DNA of 53,556 bases from Actinomycetota bacterium (lineage in GTDB: Bacteria > Actinomycetota > Thermoleophilia > Gaiellales > Gaiellaceae): contig VAXU01000120.1 of NCBI GenBank assembly GCA_005885125.1, forward strand, positions 1 through 53,556, given 5' to 3'. Both the position numbers and the translations under genes were made by a program. Below are positions 9,044 through 19,058 of this stretch, piece after piece (position 1 is the first letter of the stretch; each line of letters starts with the position of its first letter). Below the pieces are notes generated by a model. It was given only the letters and a program-made list of their open reading frames with translations. It was not told where the DNA came from and searched no databases.

Positions 9044-9308
9044 GTCGCACGACCAAGAAAAAGACGGCAGTCGCGATCGTGACGAACGAGATCACCTTGT
9101 TGATGAAGTCGCCGTAGAGGAAGTGGCTCTTGTGGATCGTGAACGTCAGCCCGGAGAAGTCATGACTTCCGAAGATCGCCGCGATGATCGGAGTCACGAT
9201 GTCGGCCACGAGCGCGGCCACCACGGCGCCGAAGGCGACGCCGATCACGATGCCGACCGCGAGGTCGACGACGTTCCCTCGCAACAGGAACTGCTTGAAG
9301 TCCTTCAA
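9030..9308 (-). CDS. mscL: large-conductance mechanosensitive channel, C-terminally truncated
   Basis: MKDFKQFLLRGNVVDLAVGIVIGVAFGAVVAALVADIVTPIIAAIFG...FLYGDFINKVISFVTIATAVFFLVVRPSNG*. Confidence 0.9.
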   Translation of the reverse strand: MKDFKQFLLRGNVVDLAVGIVIGVAFGAVVAALVADIVTPIIAAIFGSHDFSGLTFTIHKSHFLYGDFINKVISFVTIATAVFFLVVRPSNG

Positions 9309-9504
9309 GACCCCCGACCGCGGGACCCTGGTTCTGAAAGTGGACGCGTGTTCCAGGACGCCTCCTTTCGGCAGCTGGCAAGTCGCGCCGTCTCATATCA
9401 CCGCGACCCTTTGCAGGTCTAGTCGGCGGCTAGAGCAATCCGGCGAGGCGCGCGGCCTCCGGGTCGCAGCGCGCTGAGGCGGCGTGTCGAGTCATCGGCT
9501 GCCT

Positions 9505-10284
9505 CTAGGGGCGTACCTCTGCCGCCGCTTCCGGGGCCGCGTAGAGCACGTGCGTCTCAACCCTGCGAAAGCCGAGCCGACGGTACACGGGATATCCGGA
9601 CGGGCTCGATCCCAGCCATGCGAACTCCGCGCCCGCGCGGAAGCCGTCGCGCACGGCCTGCGCGGTGACAGCGGCGCCGTAGCCACGGCCGCGATGTTGC
9701 GGCGGCGTGGCGATGCTGAAGATGCCGACGGCGTCGCCGATCGTGAATCCGGTTCCCGTCGTGACGTCCGTTTCTCCCACTCGTCCGAGGTAGTACGCGA
9801 CTCCGTCGACCCCGAGGAAAGCGAGGTCGTAGAGCGGAGCGAAGAGCTCCGGCGGTACCGCGAATCCCTCGGCGGCGACCGCGAGTGCCTGTGCCAAGCC
9901 GTCGGCGGTCTTGATCCGGACGATCTCGAGCTCGGGCACGTCGACATCGCCCAACTCGGCGGGCGTGACCACCATGCCGGGCTCCTCCTCGCGCACCATC
10001 AGACCCACGCGTTCGGCCTCCGCTTCCCAGGCCGGTGTCTTACCGCGTCGTACTAGCAGGCCTGGCGGCAGCCCCAGCGCGGCGATTTCCGAGAGCGCCC
10101 CTTCGAGCGCGGTCGCCGCCGCGTCGTCCTCCGGCAAGACGTTGTTGAACGACGGGACGGGGATCGACGGACACGTCGTCCAGACGTAACCGGGACGACG
10201 CTCGAAGCGCGCGCCCTCCAGCACATCGCACATTCGTGCCAAGGCGGCGCAATGCGCCGCGTACAGACGCTCGGCCTCGCTCAA
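9505..10284 (-). CDS. GNAT family N-acetyltransferase
   Basis: IFSIATPPQHRGRGYGAAVTAQAVRDG...YPVYRRLGFRRVETHVLY. Confidence 0.85.
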   Translation of the reverse strand: MSEAERLYAAHCAALARMCDVLEGARFERRPGYVWTTCPSIPVPSFNNVLPEDDAAATALEGALSEIAALGLPPGLLVRRGKTPAWEAEAERVGLMVREEEPGMVVTPAELGDVDVPELEIVRIKTADGLAQALAVAAEGFAVPPELFAPLYDLAFLGVDGVAYYLGRVGETDVTTGTGFTIGDAVGIFSIATPPQHRGRGYGAAVTAQAVRDGFRAGAEFAWLGSSPSGYPVYRRLGFRRVETHVLYAAPEAAAEVRP

Positions 10285-10296
10285 GTCGGCGCGAGT

Positions 10297-11331
10297 CTAG
10301 GGGAGGATCAGGTGGCTGTCGCCGAACTCGTGCCAGAGGTAGCCGTGCCCGAGCGCCTCTCGGTAGCACGTGTCCAGCAGCTCGTCGTTCGCAAGCGCCT
10401 GCAGCATCTGCAGATGTGACGCCTCCGGCTCGTGCCAGCCCGTGATCAGGCCGTCGATCGCACGAACCTTGCACTCGGCACACACGATGTGATTCGTCCA
10501 GCCTTCGCCGGCGGTCACGGTGCCGTCCGGATTCGCCACCGTTTCCAGCGCTCGCACGACCGTCGTTCCGACGGCGATCACGCGACCGCCCCAGCCGTGC
10601 ACCGAATTCACCAGACGCGCCGTCGCTTCCGGCACCCGATACCGCTCGGGATACGGCGGCTCGTTGGCCTCGGGTGACGACACGCCCGTATGGAGCGTCA
10701 CCGGTGCGACCTGGATTCCGCGCGCGACGAGCTCGGTGATCAGCTGCGCGGTGAACGGACGGCCCGCGCTCGCCATCTCGGCGCTGCCCGGTTCAACCGC
10801 GTACGCGTTCTGGTACATCGACAGCGGCCACTCGCGCGGCACGTAGCCGTAGCGGATCGGATGGCCGTGCGCCTGCAGGTACTCGACGACGGGCTCCGGC
10901 AGGTCGAGCTTCGCCACCCACAGGCGCCTGCCGCCCGCATACGGCGCCACGATCTCGGCGCGTCCGCCGCCCGGCAGCGTCAGCTCGTCGCCCTCTCGTG
11001 CGGAGAAGAAGGGCCGCTCGTTCGCACGCAGCTCGACGATCCACCAGCGATCCGCGACACGATGCGGGACAGGCGTCGAGAAATGGAGCTCGACCTCCAA
11101 GCCGTCGGAGCACCGGGCGGGCAATGCGGCGGGCAGCGTCGCCGACGTGTTGACGACGATCAGGTCGCCCGCGGCGAGAAACGCCGGCAAGTCCTTGAAC
11201 CGCGCGTGCGCGATGCGGCCGTCGTGCTTGCTCGCGACCATCAGCCGCACCTCGTCGCGCGCGAGGCCGCGCGTTTCCGGCGGCTCGTTCGCCTCGAGGC
11301 GGTGCGGCAGCTCGAACTGGAGCGCGCTCAT
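10297..11331 (-). CDS. queA: S-adenosylmethionine:tRNA ribosyltransferase-isomerase
   Basis: FKDLPAFLAAGDLIVVNTSATLPAALPAR...VTLHTGVSSPEANEPPYPERYRVPEATARLVN. Confidence 0.85.
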   Translation of the reverse strand: MSALQFELPHRLEANEPPETRGLARDEVRLMVASKHDGRIAHARFKDLPAFLAAGDLIVVNTSATLPAALPARCSDGLEVELHFSTPVPHRVADRWWIVELRANERPFFSAREGDELTLPGGGRAEIVAPYAGGRRLWVAKLDLPEPVVEYLQAHGHPIRYGYVPREWPLSMYQNAYAVEPGSAEMASAGRPFTAQLITELVARGIQVAPVTLHTGVSSPEANEPPYPERYRVPEATARLVNSVHGWGGRVIAVGTTVVRALETVANPDGTVTAGEGWTNHIVCAECKVRAIDGLITGWHEPEASHLQMLQALANDELLDTCYREALGHGYLWHEFGDSHLILP

Positions 11332-12005
11332 GCTTCGATCCGGACGAGCTCGCGCGCTTTGTAGCGACCGCTCGCGAGCTTGCCTTCGATCAGCTCGACG
11401 AACCCGGGCACGCTTTCCTCGGGCAGCGGCCGGTCCGAGATGTCCTCGCCCGGGAACGCGTCCTGGTGCATCTGCGTCCGCATGTCGCCCGGGTCGACGG
11501 CGTAGACGCGCAGCTCGGGATGCTCGGCGGCGAGGATCGACGTCAGCTGCTCGAGCGCGGCCTTCGACGATCCGTAGCCGCCCCAGCCCTCGTACGGCTC
11601 GACCGCTGCGTCGGAGGTCACGTTGACGATTCGCGCGCCTGCGGTCAGGCGCGGGAGGGCGAGTTGGACGAGCGCCAGCGGCCCCGTCACGTTGACCTCG
11701 TAGACCTGACGCAGCGCGTCCACCGGGTACTCGGCGAGCGGAGGAAGTGGGCTCGGTCCGAGCGCGCTCGCGTTGTTGACGATCAGATCGATCTCGTCGC
11801 CGGCTGCCTCCACGAGCGCAAGACGGTGCAGCGGGTCGGCGATGTCGCCGGCGATCGGGAGGACGCCGTCCACGCCCGACCAGGCGCTCTCGAGGTCAAC
11901 GCTTCCCCGCGCGTCGACGACGAGGCGCCAGCCGCGCTCGACGAGGGCGCGGGCGAGGTCGAGGCCGAGCCCGCGTGAGGCTCCGGTGAGAATTCCAGTG
12001 GGCAT
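11328..12005 (-). CDS. SDR family oxidoreductase
   Basis: GILTGASRGLGLDLARALVERGW; GGYGSSKAALEQL. Confidence 0.9.
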   Translation of the reverse strand: MPTGILTGASRGLGLDLARALVERGWRLVVDARGSVDLESAWSGVDGVLPIAGDIADPLHRLALVEAAGDEIDLIVNNASALGPSPLPPLAEYPVDALRQVYEVNVTGPLALVQLALPRLTAGARIVNVTSDAAVEPYEGWGGYGSSKAALEQLTSILAAEHPELRVYAVDPGDMRTQMHQDAFPGEDISDRPLPEESVPGFVELIEGKLASGRYKARELVRIEA

Positions 12006-12054
12006 GGCTCCACCGTACGAGCCGTGCGGACCCAGGCGCTATCGGGAATTGGTC

Positions 12055-12690
12055 CTAGGACCTGTGGCGCGTTGCGTAGACCGCGGCCTGCGTGCGGTCG
12101 GCGACTCCGAGCTTGCCGAGCACGTTGCCGACGTGCGTCTTCACGGTCTTCTCCGCGATGCCGAGCTCGAGGGCGATGCGCTTGTTCGAGAAGCCGCGCG
12201 CGATCAGGTCGAGCACCTCGCGCTCGCGCGCCGTCAGGCTCTCGTAGCTGTCGCCGCCGCGCTCGTCAGCAAGCCTCTCGACGAGCCGCGCGGCGACCGT
12301 CGGATCGATCAGCGCCTCGCCGGCGTCCGCAGCTCGGATCGCGCGCGCAAGCTCCTGCGGCTCCGCATTCTTGAGCAGATACCCGGCCGCGCCCGCACGA
12401 ATCGCGGGCAAGAGCCGTTCGTCGTCGATGTAGCTCGTCAGGATGATCACGCGCGTCTCCGGCACGCGCTCGCGCAGCTCCCGCATCGCCTCGACTCCGT
12501 CCAGCTTCGGCATCACGAGATCCATCAGCACGACCGCCGGCCGGAGCCGCTCGGCCAGCTCCACCGCTTCCGCACCGTCGGCGGCATCGCCGACGATCTC
12601 GATCCCATCTTGCAGCTCGAGGAAGCTGCGCAGACCTTCGCGGAGGACCGCGTGGTCGTCGGCGATCAGCACGCGGATCGGGTCAGACAT
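12055..12690 (-). CDS. NarL/LuxR-family response regulator
   Basis: Receiver (VLIADDHAVLREGL; VVLMDLVMP) + LTAREREVLDLIARGFSNKRIALELGIAEKTVKTHVGNVLGKL. Confidence 0.93.
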   Translation of the reverse strand: MSDPIRVLIADDHAVLREGLRSFLELQDGIEIVGDAADGAEAVELAERLRPAVVLMDLVMPKLDGVEAMRELRERVPETRVIILTSYIDDERLLPAIRAGAAGYLLKNAEPQELARAIRAADAGEALIDPTVAARLVERLADERGGDSYESLTAREREVLDLIARGFSNKRIALELGIAEKTVKTHVGNVLGKLGVADRTQAAVYATRHRS

Positions 12691-13807
12691 CGAGATGCAC
12701 CGTCGTGCCTTCGCCTTCGACCGAGCGGATCTCGAGGCGCCCGCCGATCCGCTGCGCCCGCTCCTCCATCGACGTCAGCCCGAGCCGTTGCGAACGCAGC
12801 CCTGCCGCCTGCGGGTCGAAGCCGACGCCGTCGTCCACGACGTCGAGCCGCAGATGCCCGTCTTCGCCGCCGATCCGGACGACCACGCGGCTTGCCTGCG
12901 CATGGCGGAGTGCGTTCTGCATCGCTTCCTGCGCGATCCTGAACACCTCCGCGTCACGCTGTGGATCGGCCTGGAGCTCGAGATCGCCTTCCATGTCGAC
13001 CTCCGCCGACTGTACTCGCCGGAGCACCTCCACATGCTTGCGCAGCGCTCCGCACAGGCCGTCCCGCACGAGGTCGGGCGGCCGCAGCTCGAAGATCAGC
13101 GAGCGCAGCTCGTCGAGCGCCTCGCGCGCGATCCCCTGGAGCTTCACGACCTGCTCCCGTGCTGCCTCTGCGTCGCGGTCGAGGAGCGTCGCCGCGGCCT
13201 CGGCGGTGAGGACGAGGCTGTAGAGCTTCTGGCTGACGACGTCGTGCAGGTCGAGCGCCAGGCGGTTGCGTTCGGAGATCACCGACAGCTCGCGGCTCTG
13301 CTCGGAGAGGCGCGCGTGCGTGATCGCGATCGCGGCGTGTGAGGCGAGCAGCTCGATCACCTCCTGGTCCGCACGGCCAAACTCCTGCGCGCCTTCCTTC
13401 TCGGTCAGGTAGAAGGCGCCGATCACGCCCTCCTGCGAGACGATCGGCACGCCGAGGAACGAACGCATATCGGGATGGCCGCGCGGCCACCAGCCGTTGA
13501 AGCGCGGATCTTCGTGGATGTCGGAGGTGCGAAACGGGGTCGGGGCCTCGAGGATCGCGCCGAGCATCCCGTGCGTTCGCGGGAGCGGGCCGAGCGAAGC
13601 GATCAGCTTGTCGCTCATCCCCGAGGTGAGGAACGCGCTGAAGCCGCCGTCGTCGTCGGGAATTCCCAGCGCCGCGTACCGCGCGTCGACGAGCGTCCGC
13701 GCACTGTGCACGAGGTTCTGCAACACCTCCTCCACGGACAGCTCCGCGCCGATCGCGAGCACGGCGTCGCTGACGGCCTTGAGTGCGGGGTTCAGCTGTT
13801 CTGTCAC
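12683..13807 (-). CDS. GAF-domain sensor histidine kinase (HisKA_3 type)
   Basis: GAF-like N-terminus; ERNRLALDLHDVVSQKLYSLVL; DDGVGFDP; overlaps the response regulator; GTG start chosen. Confidence 0.88.
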   Translation of the reverse strand: MTEQLNPALKAVSDAVLAIGAELSVEEVLQNLVHSARTLVDARYAALGIPDDDGGFSAFLTSGMSDKLIASLGPLPRTHGMLGAILEAPTPFRTSDIHEDPRFNGWWPRGHPDMRSFLGVPIVSQEGVIGAFYLTEKEGAQEFGRADQEVIELLASHAAIAITHARLSEQSRELSVISERNRLALDLHDVVSQKLYSLVLTAEAAATLLDRDAEAAREQVVKLQGIAREALDELRSLIFELRPPDLVRDGLCGALRKHVEVLRRVQSAEVDMEGDLELQADPQRDAEVFRIAQEAMQNALRHAQASRVVVRIGGEDGHLRLDVVDDGVGFDPQAAGLRSQRLGLTSMEERAQRIGGRLEIRSVEGEGTTVHLDV

Positions 13808-13848
13808 GGTGACGACGATACGCCGCCGGGCCCGGTCTGGGCCTTCGT

Positions 13849-14364
13849 TCAGCAGAGCCCGTCGTAGTAGACGGTGTGTCGCCCGAGGTAGCCGATCGAG
13901 TCGATCTTCCCCTTCCACACTGCGAGGACGAAGTCGACATCCTTGTCGGTACGCAGGTAGACGTAGTTCGGAAAGCCGCACCCAGGGCGGAGCTTCTTCC
14001 GCTCGAGGGCGGCGGCCCGTTTGGCGCTCATTCCCACGCGTGATCCATGCTCGGTCACGAAGCGCGGAGACTGCGTCCAGTAGTCCGAGAGCTTCCCGGT
14101 CGAGTTGTTGATCGAATAGGTCGTGACGCAGCCGCGGCCGCAGCGGTAGTAGAGGCTGTGCCCGTAGTTGCGCTTCTTGCCAGGCCAGTCGTCGGTCAGC
14201 ACTTTGAACGGCTTGCCCGCGAAGTCGCGGATCTGCGCCTCCGTGGAACGGTCGATCTCGAGCGGGCCGATCCGACCGTCCGGGTGGACGGTGACGGAGC
14301 TTGCACCGGAAGAGCCGCAGGCGGTCGCCGCGGCGGCGAAGACGAGGACGGCCAGCCGCTTCAC
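13849..14364 (-). CDS. putative lipoprotein/secreted hypothetical protein
   Basis: MKRLAVLVFAAAATACGSS lipobox-like N-terminus. Confidence 0.65.
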   Translation of the reverse strand: MKRLAVLVFAAAATACGSSGASSVTVHPDGRIGPLEIDRSTEAQIRDFAGKPFKVLTDDWPGKKRNYGHSLYYRCGRGCVTTYSINNSTGKLSDYWTQSPRFVTEHGSRVGMSAKRAAALERKKLRPGCGFPNYVYLRTDKDVDFVLAVWKGKIDSIGYLGRHTVYYDGLC

Positions 14365-14393
14365 AATCTGAGTATGGGCGCGATAATTGGCTT

Positions 14394-14624
14394 GTGCGCC
14401 TGATTCATCGGAACCGTGCAGCGTCGGGTTCTCTCGAGGAAGGCGACTGCTACGAGCACTCCTACGGCGAAGGCGTGCTCGGTCACGTGGACGTCGTCCA
14501 CCTGGAGTCGTCTGAATCCCGGAGCGAGATCGCGCTGGGCGTCGACGGGGAGCACCACGTCACCACCGAAGGTCTGAAGCAGCAGTTCGCGGAACGACTC
14601 GCTGCGCGCCGGCGACGGCACTAG
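14394..14624 (+). CDS. hypothetical protein, 76 aa
   Basis: Protein-like composition (EGDCYEHSYGEGVLGHVDVVHLE...); antisense ORF in the same region is less convincing. Confidence 0.45.
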   Translation: MRLIHRNRAASGSLEEGDCYEHSYGEGVLGHVDVVHLESSESRSEIALGVDGEHHVTTEGLKQQFAERLAARRRRH

Positions 14625-14632
14625 CCCCGCGG

Positions 14633-15574
14633 CTAGGAGCCGGCGAAGGCGTCGATCGCGCGGGCAAGCTCCGCCGGCGCGCCGATCATCGATAGGTGTC
14701 CTGCGCCGGCGAGCAGGCGGAACGGCGCGCGCAGCGCTTTCGCCGAATCACGTCCTGCTGAAACCGGATCGACCGTGTCGTGCTCGCCCCAGAGGACGAG
14801 GGCGCGCACCTTCACACGGCGCAGGTCCGGCAGCTGGAAGCCCTGGATCCCGTACTGCAGCATCGACCGAAACGCGTCCAGCGTCCCTCGCACCTCGAAC
14901 GGCCGCTCCCATTGGTCGAGGAAGTCGTCCGTGAACGGTGGATGGTGCGGGCCCGCCGCGTCGCGGAGGGCGCGGCGGACGATCCAGTTGGAGCCGGTCG
15001 CAATTCGGTAGGCGCTCGTGAACCAGGGCCCGACGAGCAGGTCGCTGACCCAGGGCCCGGGGCCTCCGGCCGAGAGCGCGTCGCCGTCGAGCAGGACGAT
15101 CCCGCGCGTTTCGAGCTGATGCCACAGCGGGATGCCGACGGCAACCGCGGCGCCGAGCGAGTGGCCGACGACAACCGGCCGCCGGAGCCCGAAGTGCCCG
15201 GCGAACGCGCGGACGAGGCTCACCCACTCGCGCAACGTGTACGGGCCGTTCCGCTCGCTGTAGCCGAAGGGCGGGAGGTCGATCGCGAAGACGCGGTGCG
15301 TGCGACCGAGGCGCGCGCCCGCTTGCTTCCAAACGAAGCTCGGCACGACGAAGCCGCCGAGCAGGATGACCGGGCTGCCGCGATCTCCCCAGTGCCGATA
15401 GGCGACGAGCTTTCCGTCCAGGCGAACGAACGGCCCCGGATAGAGCGCGGTCGCCGCCTTCATTCGTCCGGCGGTGGCCGTGTTGTAAGCCACGGACGCG
15501 AGCGTCACCACGACGAACAGCTCGAGCAGGATGATGCCGAGCCGCTTCGCCCAGCGTCGGAGGCGGCGCGTCAT
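14633..15574 (-). CDS. alpha/beta hydrolase
   Basis: VVVGHSLGAAVAVG nucleophile elbow, GEHDTVDPVSAG, GAGHLSMIGAP. Confidence 0.9.
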   Translation of the reverse strand: MTRRLRRWAKRLGIILLELFVVVTLASVAYNTATAGRMKAATALYPGPFVRLDGKLVAYRHWGDRGSPVILLGGFVVPSFVWKQAGARLGRTHRVFAIDLPPFGYSERNGPYTLREWVSLVRAFAGHFGLRRPVVVGHSLGAAVAVGIPLWHQLETRGIVLLDGDALSAGGPGPWVSDLLVGPWFTSAYRIATGSNWIVRRALRDAAGPHHPPFTDDFLDQWERPFEVRGTLDAFRSMLQYGIQGFQLPDLRRVKVRALVLWGEHDTVDPVSAGRDSAKALRAPFRLLAGAGHLSMIGAPAELARAIDAFAGS

Positions 15575-15594
15575 CCTCCGACGTTACCGGCGAA

Positions 15595-16470
15595 TCACGT
15601 GTCCGAAGCGCCGAGTCCCAGTCCGCGGAGCTTCTCGGGGTTCGCGATCAGGTCGATCGAGGCAATACGGCCGCCGGCGACCGTGAAGCCGACAACCGCG
15701 ATCGGCGTGCGGCCGGGCATGATGATCGCGCCGGCGGCGCCGTTCACGATCGCGGGCCGGGCCAGCGGCGCGAACGGGCGGCCGCGCGTCAGGATCTGCC
15801 GCGCAACAGCCTCCGCCCCTTCGACCGGCATCCGGTCGCCCTCGCGCGTCTCCGCTCGGAAGACGACGTCGGGGTCGAGAACCGCGATCAGCGCATCGAA
15901 GTCGCCGGCGCGTGCGGCGGCGAGGAACGCGTCGACGACCCTGCGCTGCTCCGCGATGTCCGGGTCCGGGGTCGGCGCCGCGCCCCGCACCCGGCGCCGC
16001 GCGCGGCTCGCGAGCTGACGGGCCGCGGCCGGCGAACGACCGACGATCGGCGCGATCTCGTCGAACGTGACGCCGAACATGTCGTGCAGGACGAAGGCGA
16101 GCCGCTCAGCCGGCGTCAGCGTGTCGAGCACGACGAGGAGCGCGAGGCCGACAGAGTCCGCGAGCACCGCTTCGTCCTCGGGGTCGCCGTCGCGGGCCAC
16201 GACCACGACCGGCTCCGGCATGCCCCCCATGTACTCCTCGCGGCGCGAACGGCGGGCGCGCAGCATGTCGAGACACACGCGCGCGACGACTGTGGTGAGC
16301 CAGCCGCCGAGGTTCGCGACGGGGCCCGTGTCGGAGCGGTCGAGCCGGAACCACGACTCCTGCACCGCGTCCTCCGCCTCGGTCATCGAGCCGAGCATGC
16401 GGTATGCGACCGCGTTCAGGTGTGAGCGATGTCGCTCGAACTCTTCGGTCAGCACGTCACGCTCGTTCAC
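15595..16470 (-). CDS. ECF sigma factor, SigJ-like with C-terminal SnoaL domain
   Basis: FERHRSHLNAVAYRMLGSMTEAEDAVQESWFRL; LTPAERLAFVLHDMFGVTFDEIAPIVGRSPAAARQLASRARRRV. Confidence 0.9.
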   Translation of the reverse strand: MNERDVLTEEFERHRSHLNAVAYRMLGSMTEAEDAVQESWFRLDRSDTGPVANLGGWLTTVVARVCLDMLRARRSRREEYMGGMPEPVVVVARDGDPEDEAVLADSVGLALLVVLDTLTPAERLAFVLHDMFGVTFDEIAPIVGRSPAAARQLASRARRRVRGAAPTPDPDIAEQRRVVDAFLAAARAGDFDALIAVLDPDVVFRAETREGDRMPVEGAEAVARQILTRGRPFAPLARPAIVNGAAGAIIMPGRTPIAVVGFTVAGGRIASIDLIANPEKLRGLGLGASDT

Positions 16471-16542
16471 CGTCACATCCTCTCGTTCGCGTCCGTCATA
16501 CACCTGACGAACGAAACAACGCGACTGTGACAGGAGGAACCC

Positions 16543-17487
16543 ATGGATCCACATGCGATTGAAGTCCGGCGGCTCCGGAAGACCTATCCGGGCGGCATCG
16601 AAGCGGTCAAAGGCATCGACTTCGAGGTCGCCTCGGGCGAGGTGTTCGGCCTGCTCGGGCCGAACGGGGCCGGCAAATCCACGACGATCGGGATGCTGAC
16701 GACCACGATCTCGCCGACGAGCGGCACCGCCAGGCTCGCCGGTTTCGACGTGGCGAAGCACCCGCTTGCGGCCCGCCGCATCAGCAGTGTCGTCTTCCAG
16801 GAGCCCGTCGTCGACCGGTCGCTGACCGGCCGGCGCAACCTCGAAATCCACGCGCGGCTCTGGGCCGTCGAGGAAAGCGAGGCGAAGGCACGGATCGCCG
16901 AGATCGCCGACACGCTCGGCCTCTCGGAGCTCGTCGACCGGCCGGTCGGCACGTTCAGCGGCGGCGAGCGCCGCCGCCTCGAGATCGCGCGTGCGCTCGT
17001 CTCACAGCCGCGCGTCCTCTTCCTCGACGAGCCGACCGTGGGTCTCGACCCGCGCATCCGCGCCGAGCTGCTCGACGTGATCGCCGGACTGCGGGCGCGC
17101 AACGACATGACCGTGCTCGTCACAACGCACTACCTCGACGAGGCCGAGCGGCTCTGTGACCGGCTTGCCATCATCCATTCGGGGCGAATCGTGGCGCTGG
17201 ACACGCCGACGGCGCTCCGTGCGGATCTCGGTCGCGAGATCGTCGAGCTGCGGGTGAACGGCGACGCCCGCTCGGTGCTCGAATCGTTGCGGAAGCGAGG
17301 CATTGCGGGCGACGACGCCTTCACCGTCGGCTCGACGCTGACCGTTCCGCTGCACGAGCACACCTCCGGCGAAGCGATCGCGGTCGTCAGCGAGCTCGGC
17401 GTCGCAAGCGCGATCAGCACCCGACAACCCACCCTCGACGACGTCTACCTGCGGCTCACCGGCGACCGGCTCGCCGAAGCCGCCTGA
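16543..17487 (+). CDS. ABC transporter ATP-binding protein (DrrA-like)
   Basis: GLLGPNGAGKSTTIGML, FSGGERRRLEIARALV, LFLDEPTVGLD. Confidence 0.93.
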   Translation: MDPHAIEVRRLRKTYPGGIEAVKGIDFEVASGEVFGLLGPNGAGKSTTIGMLTTTISPTSGTARLAGFDVAKHPLAARRISSVVFQEPVVDRSLTGRRNLEIHARLWAVEESEAKARIAEIADTLGLSELVDRPVGTFSGGERRRLEIARALVSQPRVLFLDEPTVGLDPRIRAELLDVIAGLRARNDMTVLVTTHYLDEAERLCDRLAIIHSGRIVALDTPTALRADLGREIVELRVNGDARSVLESLRKRGIAGDDAFTVGSTLTVPLHEHTSGEAIAVVSELGVASAISTRQPTLDDVYLRLTGDRLAEAA

Positions 17488-17498
17488 AAGGAGCACTC

Positions 17499-18344
17499 AT
17501 GTCTGCCATCACCGCATCCGCCACCCTGCCCACGCGCCGCCTCGGGCTCCGCGCGCAGGCCCTCAACCCGCTCGCGACCCTGGCGCGGCGCCGCTTTCAG
17601 CTCACGGCGCGGACGCCGCGCGAGCTCCTGGTGCCGTTGCTGACCCCGGTCATGTTCGCCCTCGTGATCGCGCCGGCGCTCAAGTCTGCGCTCCACACGA
17701 ATGCGAGCTACGAGTCGTTCGTCGCGATCGGGACGGTCGGACTGCTGATTCCGCTCAACACGATGTTCGCGGGGATCGGAGTCATCGTCGACCGCGAGAA
17801 CGGGGCGCAGCGAGAGCTGCTCACGGCTCCGATCCCGCGCGCGCTGCTCGTGTTCGGGAACCTCGTCGTCGCGCTCGCGATCACCGGCCTCCAGGTGGGC
17901 GTGCTGATCGCGGTCGCGGTCGCGCGGCGGATCCACTTCAGCCCGACCACTTCGGGCGTCGCGTGGTTCGTCGCGTCCGCGGCGCTGTTCGCGATCGGGA
18001 TGTACGCGGTCGCGGAGATCCTCGCGAGCCGTGTGCCCAAGCAGGAGGAGTACATCGCGCGCGTTCCTGCGATCGCGATCCTCCCGTGGTTCCTCGCCGG
18101 GTCGCTGTTCCCGATCACGGCGATGCCCGTGGCGTTGACCTGGGTCGCGAAGTTCCTGCCGCTCACGCACGGGCTCGCGCTCATGCGCTACGGGCTGCTC
18201 GGGGAAACCACGAGCCTGCACACGATCTGGGGCATGAGCAACCCGACCGAGATGGCCGGGCTCAGCCTCGCCGTGACGGCCGCGTTCGCCCTCGTGCTGA
18301 CCGCGCTGTCGATCCGCGTGTTCACGCGGTCGGCTCTTCGGTAA
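17499..18344 (+). CDS. ABC-2 type transporter permease (DrrB-like)
   Basis: Hydrophobic ABC-2 permease pattern; follows the ATPase. Confidence 0.9.
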   Translation: MSAITASATLPTRRLGLRAQALNPLATLARRRFQLTARTPRELLVPLLTPVMFALVIAPALKSALHTNASYESFVAIGTVGLLIPLNTMFAGIGVIVDRENGAQRELLTAPIPRALLVFGNLVVALAITGLQVGVLIAVAVARRIHFSPTTSGVAWFVASAALFAIGMYAVAEILASRVPKQEEYIARVPAIAILPWFLAGSLFPITAMPVALTWVAKFLPLTHGLALMRYGLLGETTSLHTIWGMSNPTEMAGLSLAVTAAFALVLTALSIRVFTRSALR

Positions 18345-18350
18345 ACGGAA

Positions 18351-18379
18351 GGGGTCTGACCCAAGCGGGGTCAGACCCC
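18351..18379. repeat. GGGTCTGACCC dyad element
   Basis: GGGGTCTGACCC-AAGCG-GGGTCAGACCCC, 12-bp perfect stem, 6 nt after the permease stop. Confidence 0.85.
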
Positions 18380-18590
18380 AGGTCCGCGTGAACGCGGGCT
18401 CGCCCTAGACGTTCGACCCGTCGTGAGGACACTTGGACGAGCCGGAGTGGTTCGACTGCGTCGTGGATGTCGTGTTCGTGTTCGATGACTTCGAGCCGCC
18501 GCCGCCCGCGGCGATGGCGACGCCGGTGAAGAAACGCCTAAGAACTCGATAGGAATTAGACTTCGCTCTCGGCAAACGAGAGGAGCCACC

Positions 18591-19049
18591 ATGCCGCAGA
18601 ACCCGCCTCACGATTACCCCCGCGTCATGCCGTACCTGTACTACGAGGACGCCGCCGCCGCGCTCGACTTCCTGGCCGGCGCGTTCGGATTCACCGAGAA
18701 GGTCAAGATGACCGACGACAGCGGGAACGTCGCGCATGCCGAGGTCACGCTGGGAGACGGGGTCATCATGCTCGGCACGCCGAGCCCGGATTACAAGAAC
18801 CCGAAGAATCTCGGCGGCAAGACCCATTCGATCTACGCGTACGTCGACGACGTCGACGCGCACTACGAGCGGGCCAAGGCCGCCGGCGGGAAGATCACTC
18901 AAGAGCCAGAGGACAAGTTCTACGGCGACCGAAACTACGGCGTCGAGGACCCCGAGGGGCACGAATGGTTCTTCGGCACGCACGTTCGGGACGTCTCGCC
19001 CGAGGAAATGGAAGCGGCGATGACCGGGGCGGGTGCGACGAGCTCGTAG
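18591..19049 (+). CDS. VOC family protein
   Basis: YYEDAAAALDFLAGAFGFTEKVKMTDDSGNVAHAEVTLGDGVIML...YGDRNYGVEDPEGHEWFF. Confidence 0.9.
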   Translation: MPQNPPHDYPRVMPYLYYEDAAAALDFLAGAFGFTEKVKMTDDSGNVAHAEVTLGDGVIMLGTPSPDYKNPKNLGGKTHSIYAYVDDVDAHYERAKAAGGKITQEPEDKFYGDRNYGVEDPEGHEWFFGTHVRDVSPEEMEAAMTGAGATSS

Positions 19050-19058
19050 CCCGCAGAC

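Noticed and set aside
9484-15000. Numerous long antisense ORFs (e.g. 10690..11364, 11773..12942, 14780..16018)
   Set aside because: Reverse-frame artefacts of GC-rich codons opposite convincing genes
18405-18560. Minus-strand peptide tail ...RRFFTGVAIAAGGGGSKSSNTNTTSTTQSNHSGSSKCPHDGSNV
   Set aside because: Looks like a natural C-terminus, but there is no ATG/GTG/TTG start between the hydrophobic segment and the antisense VOC gene; possible remnant, not supportable as a CDS
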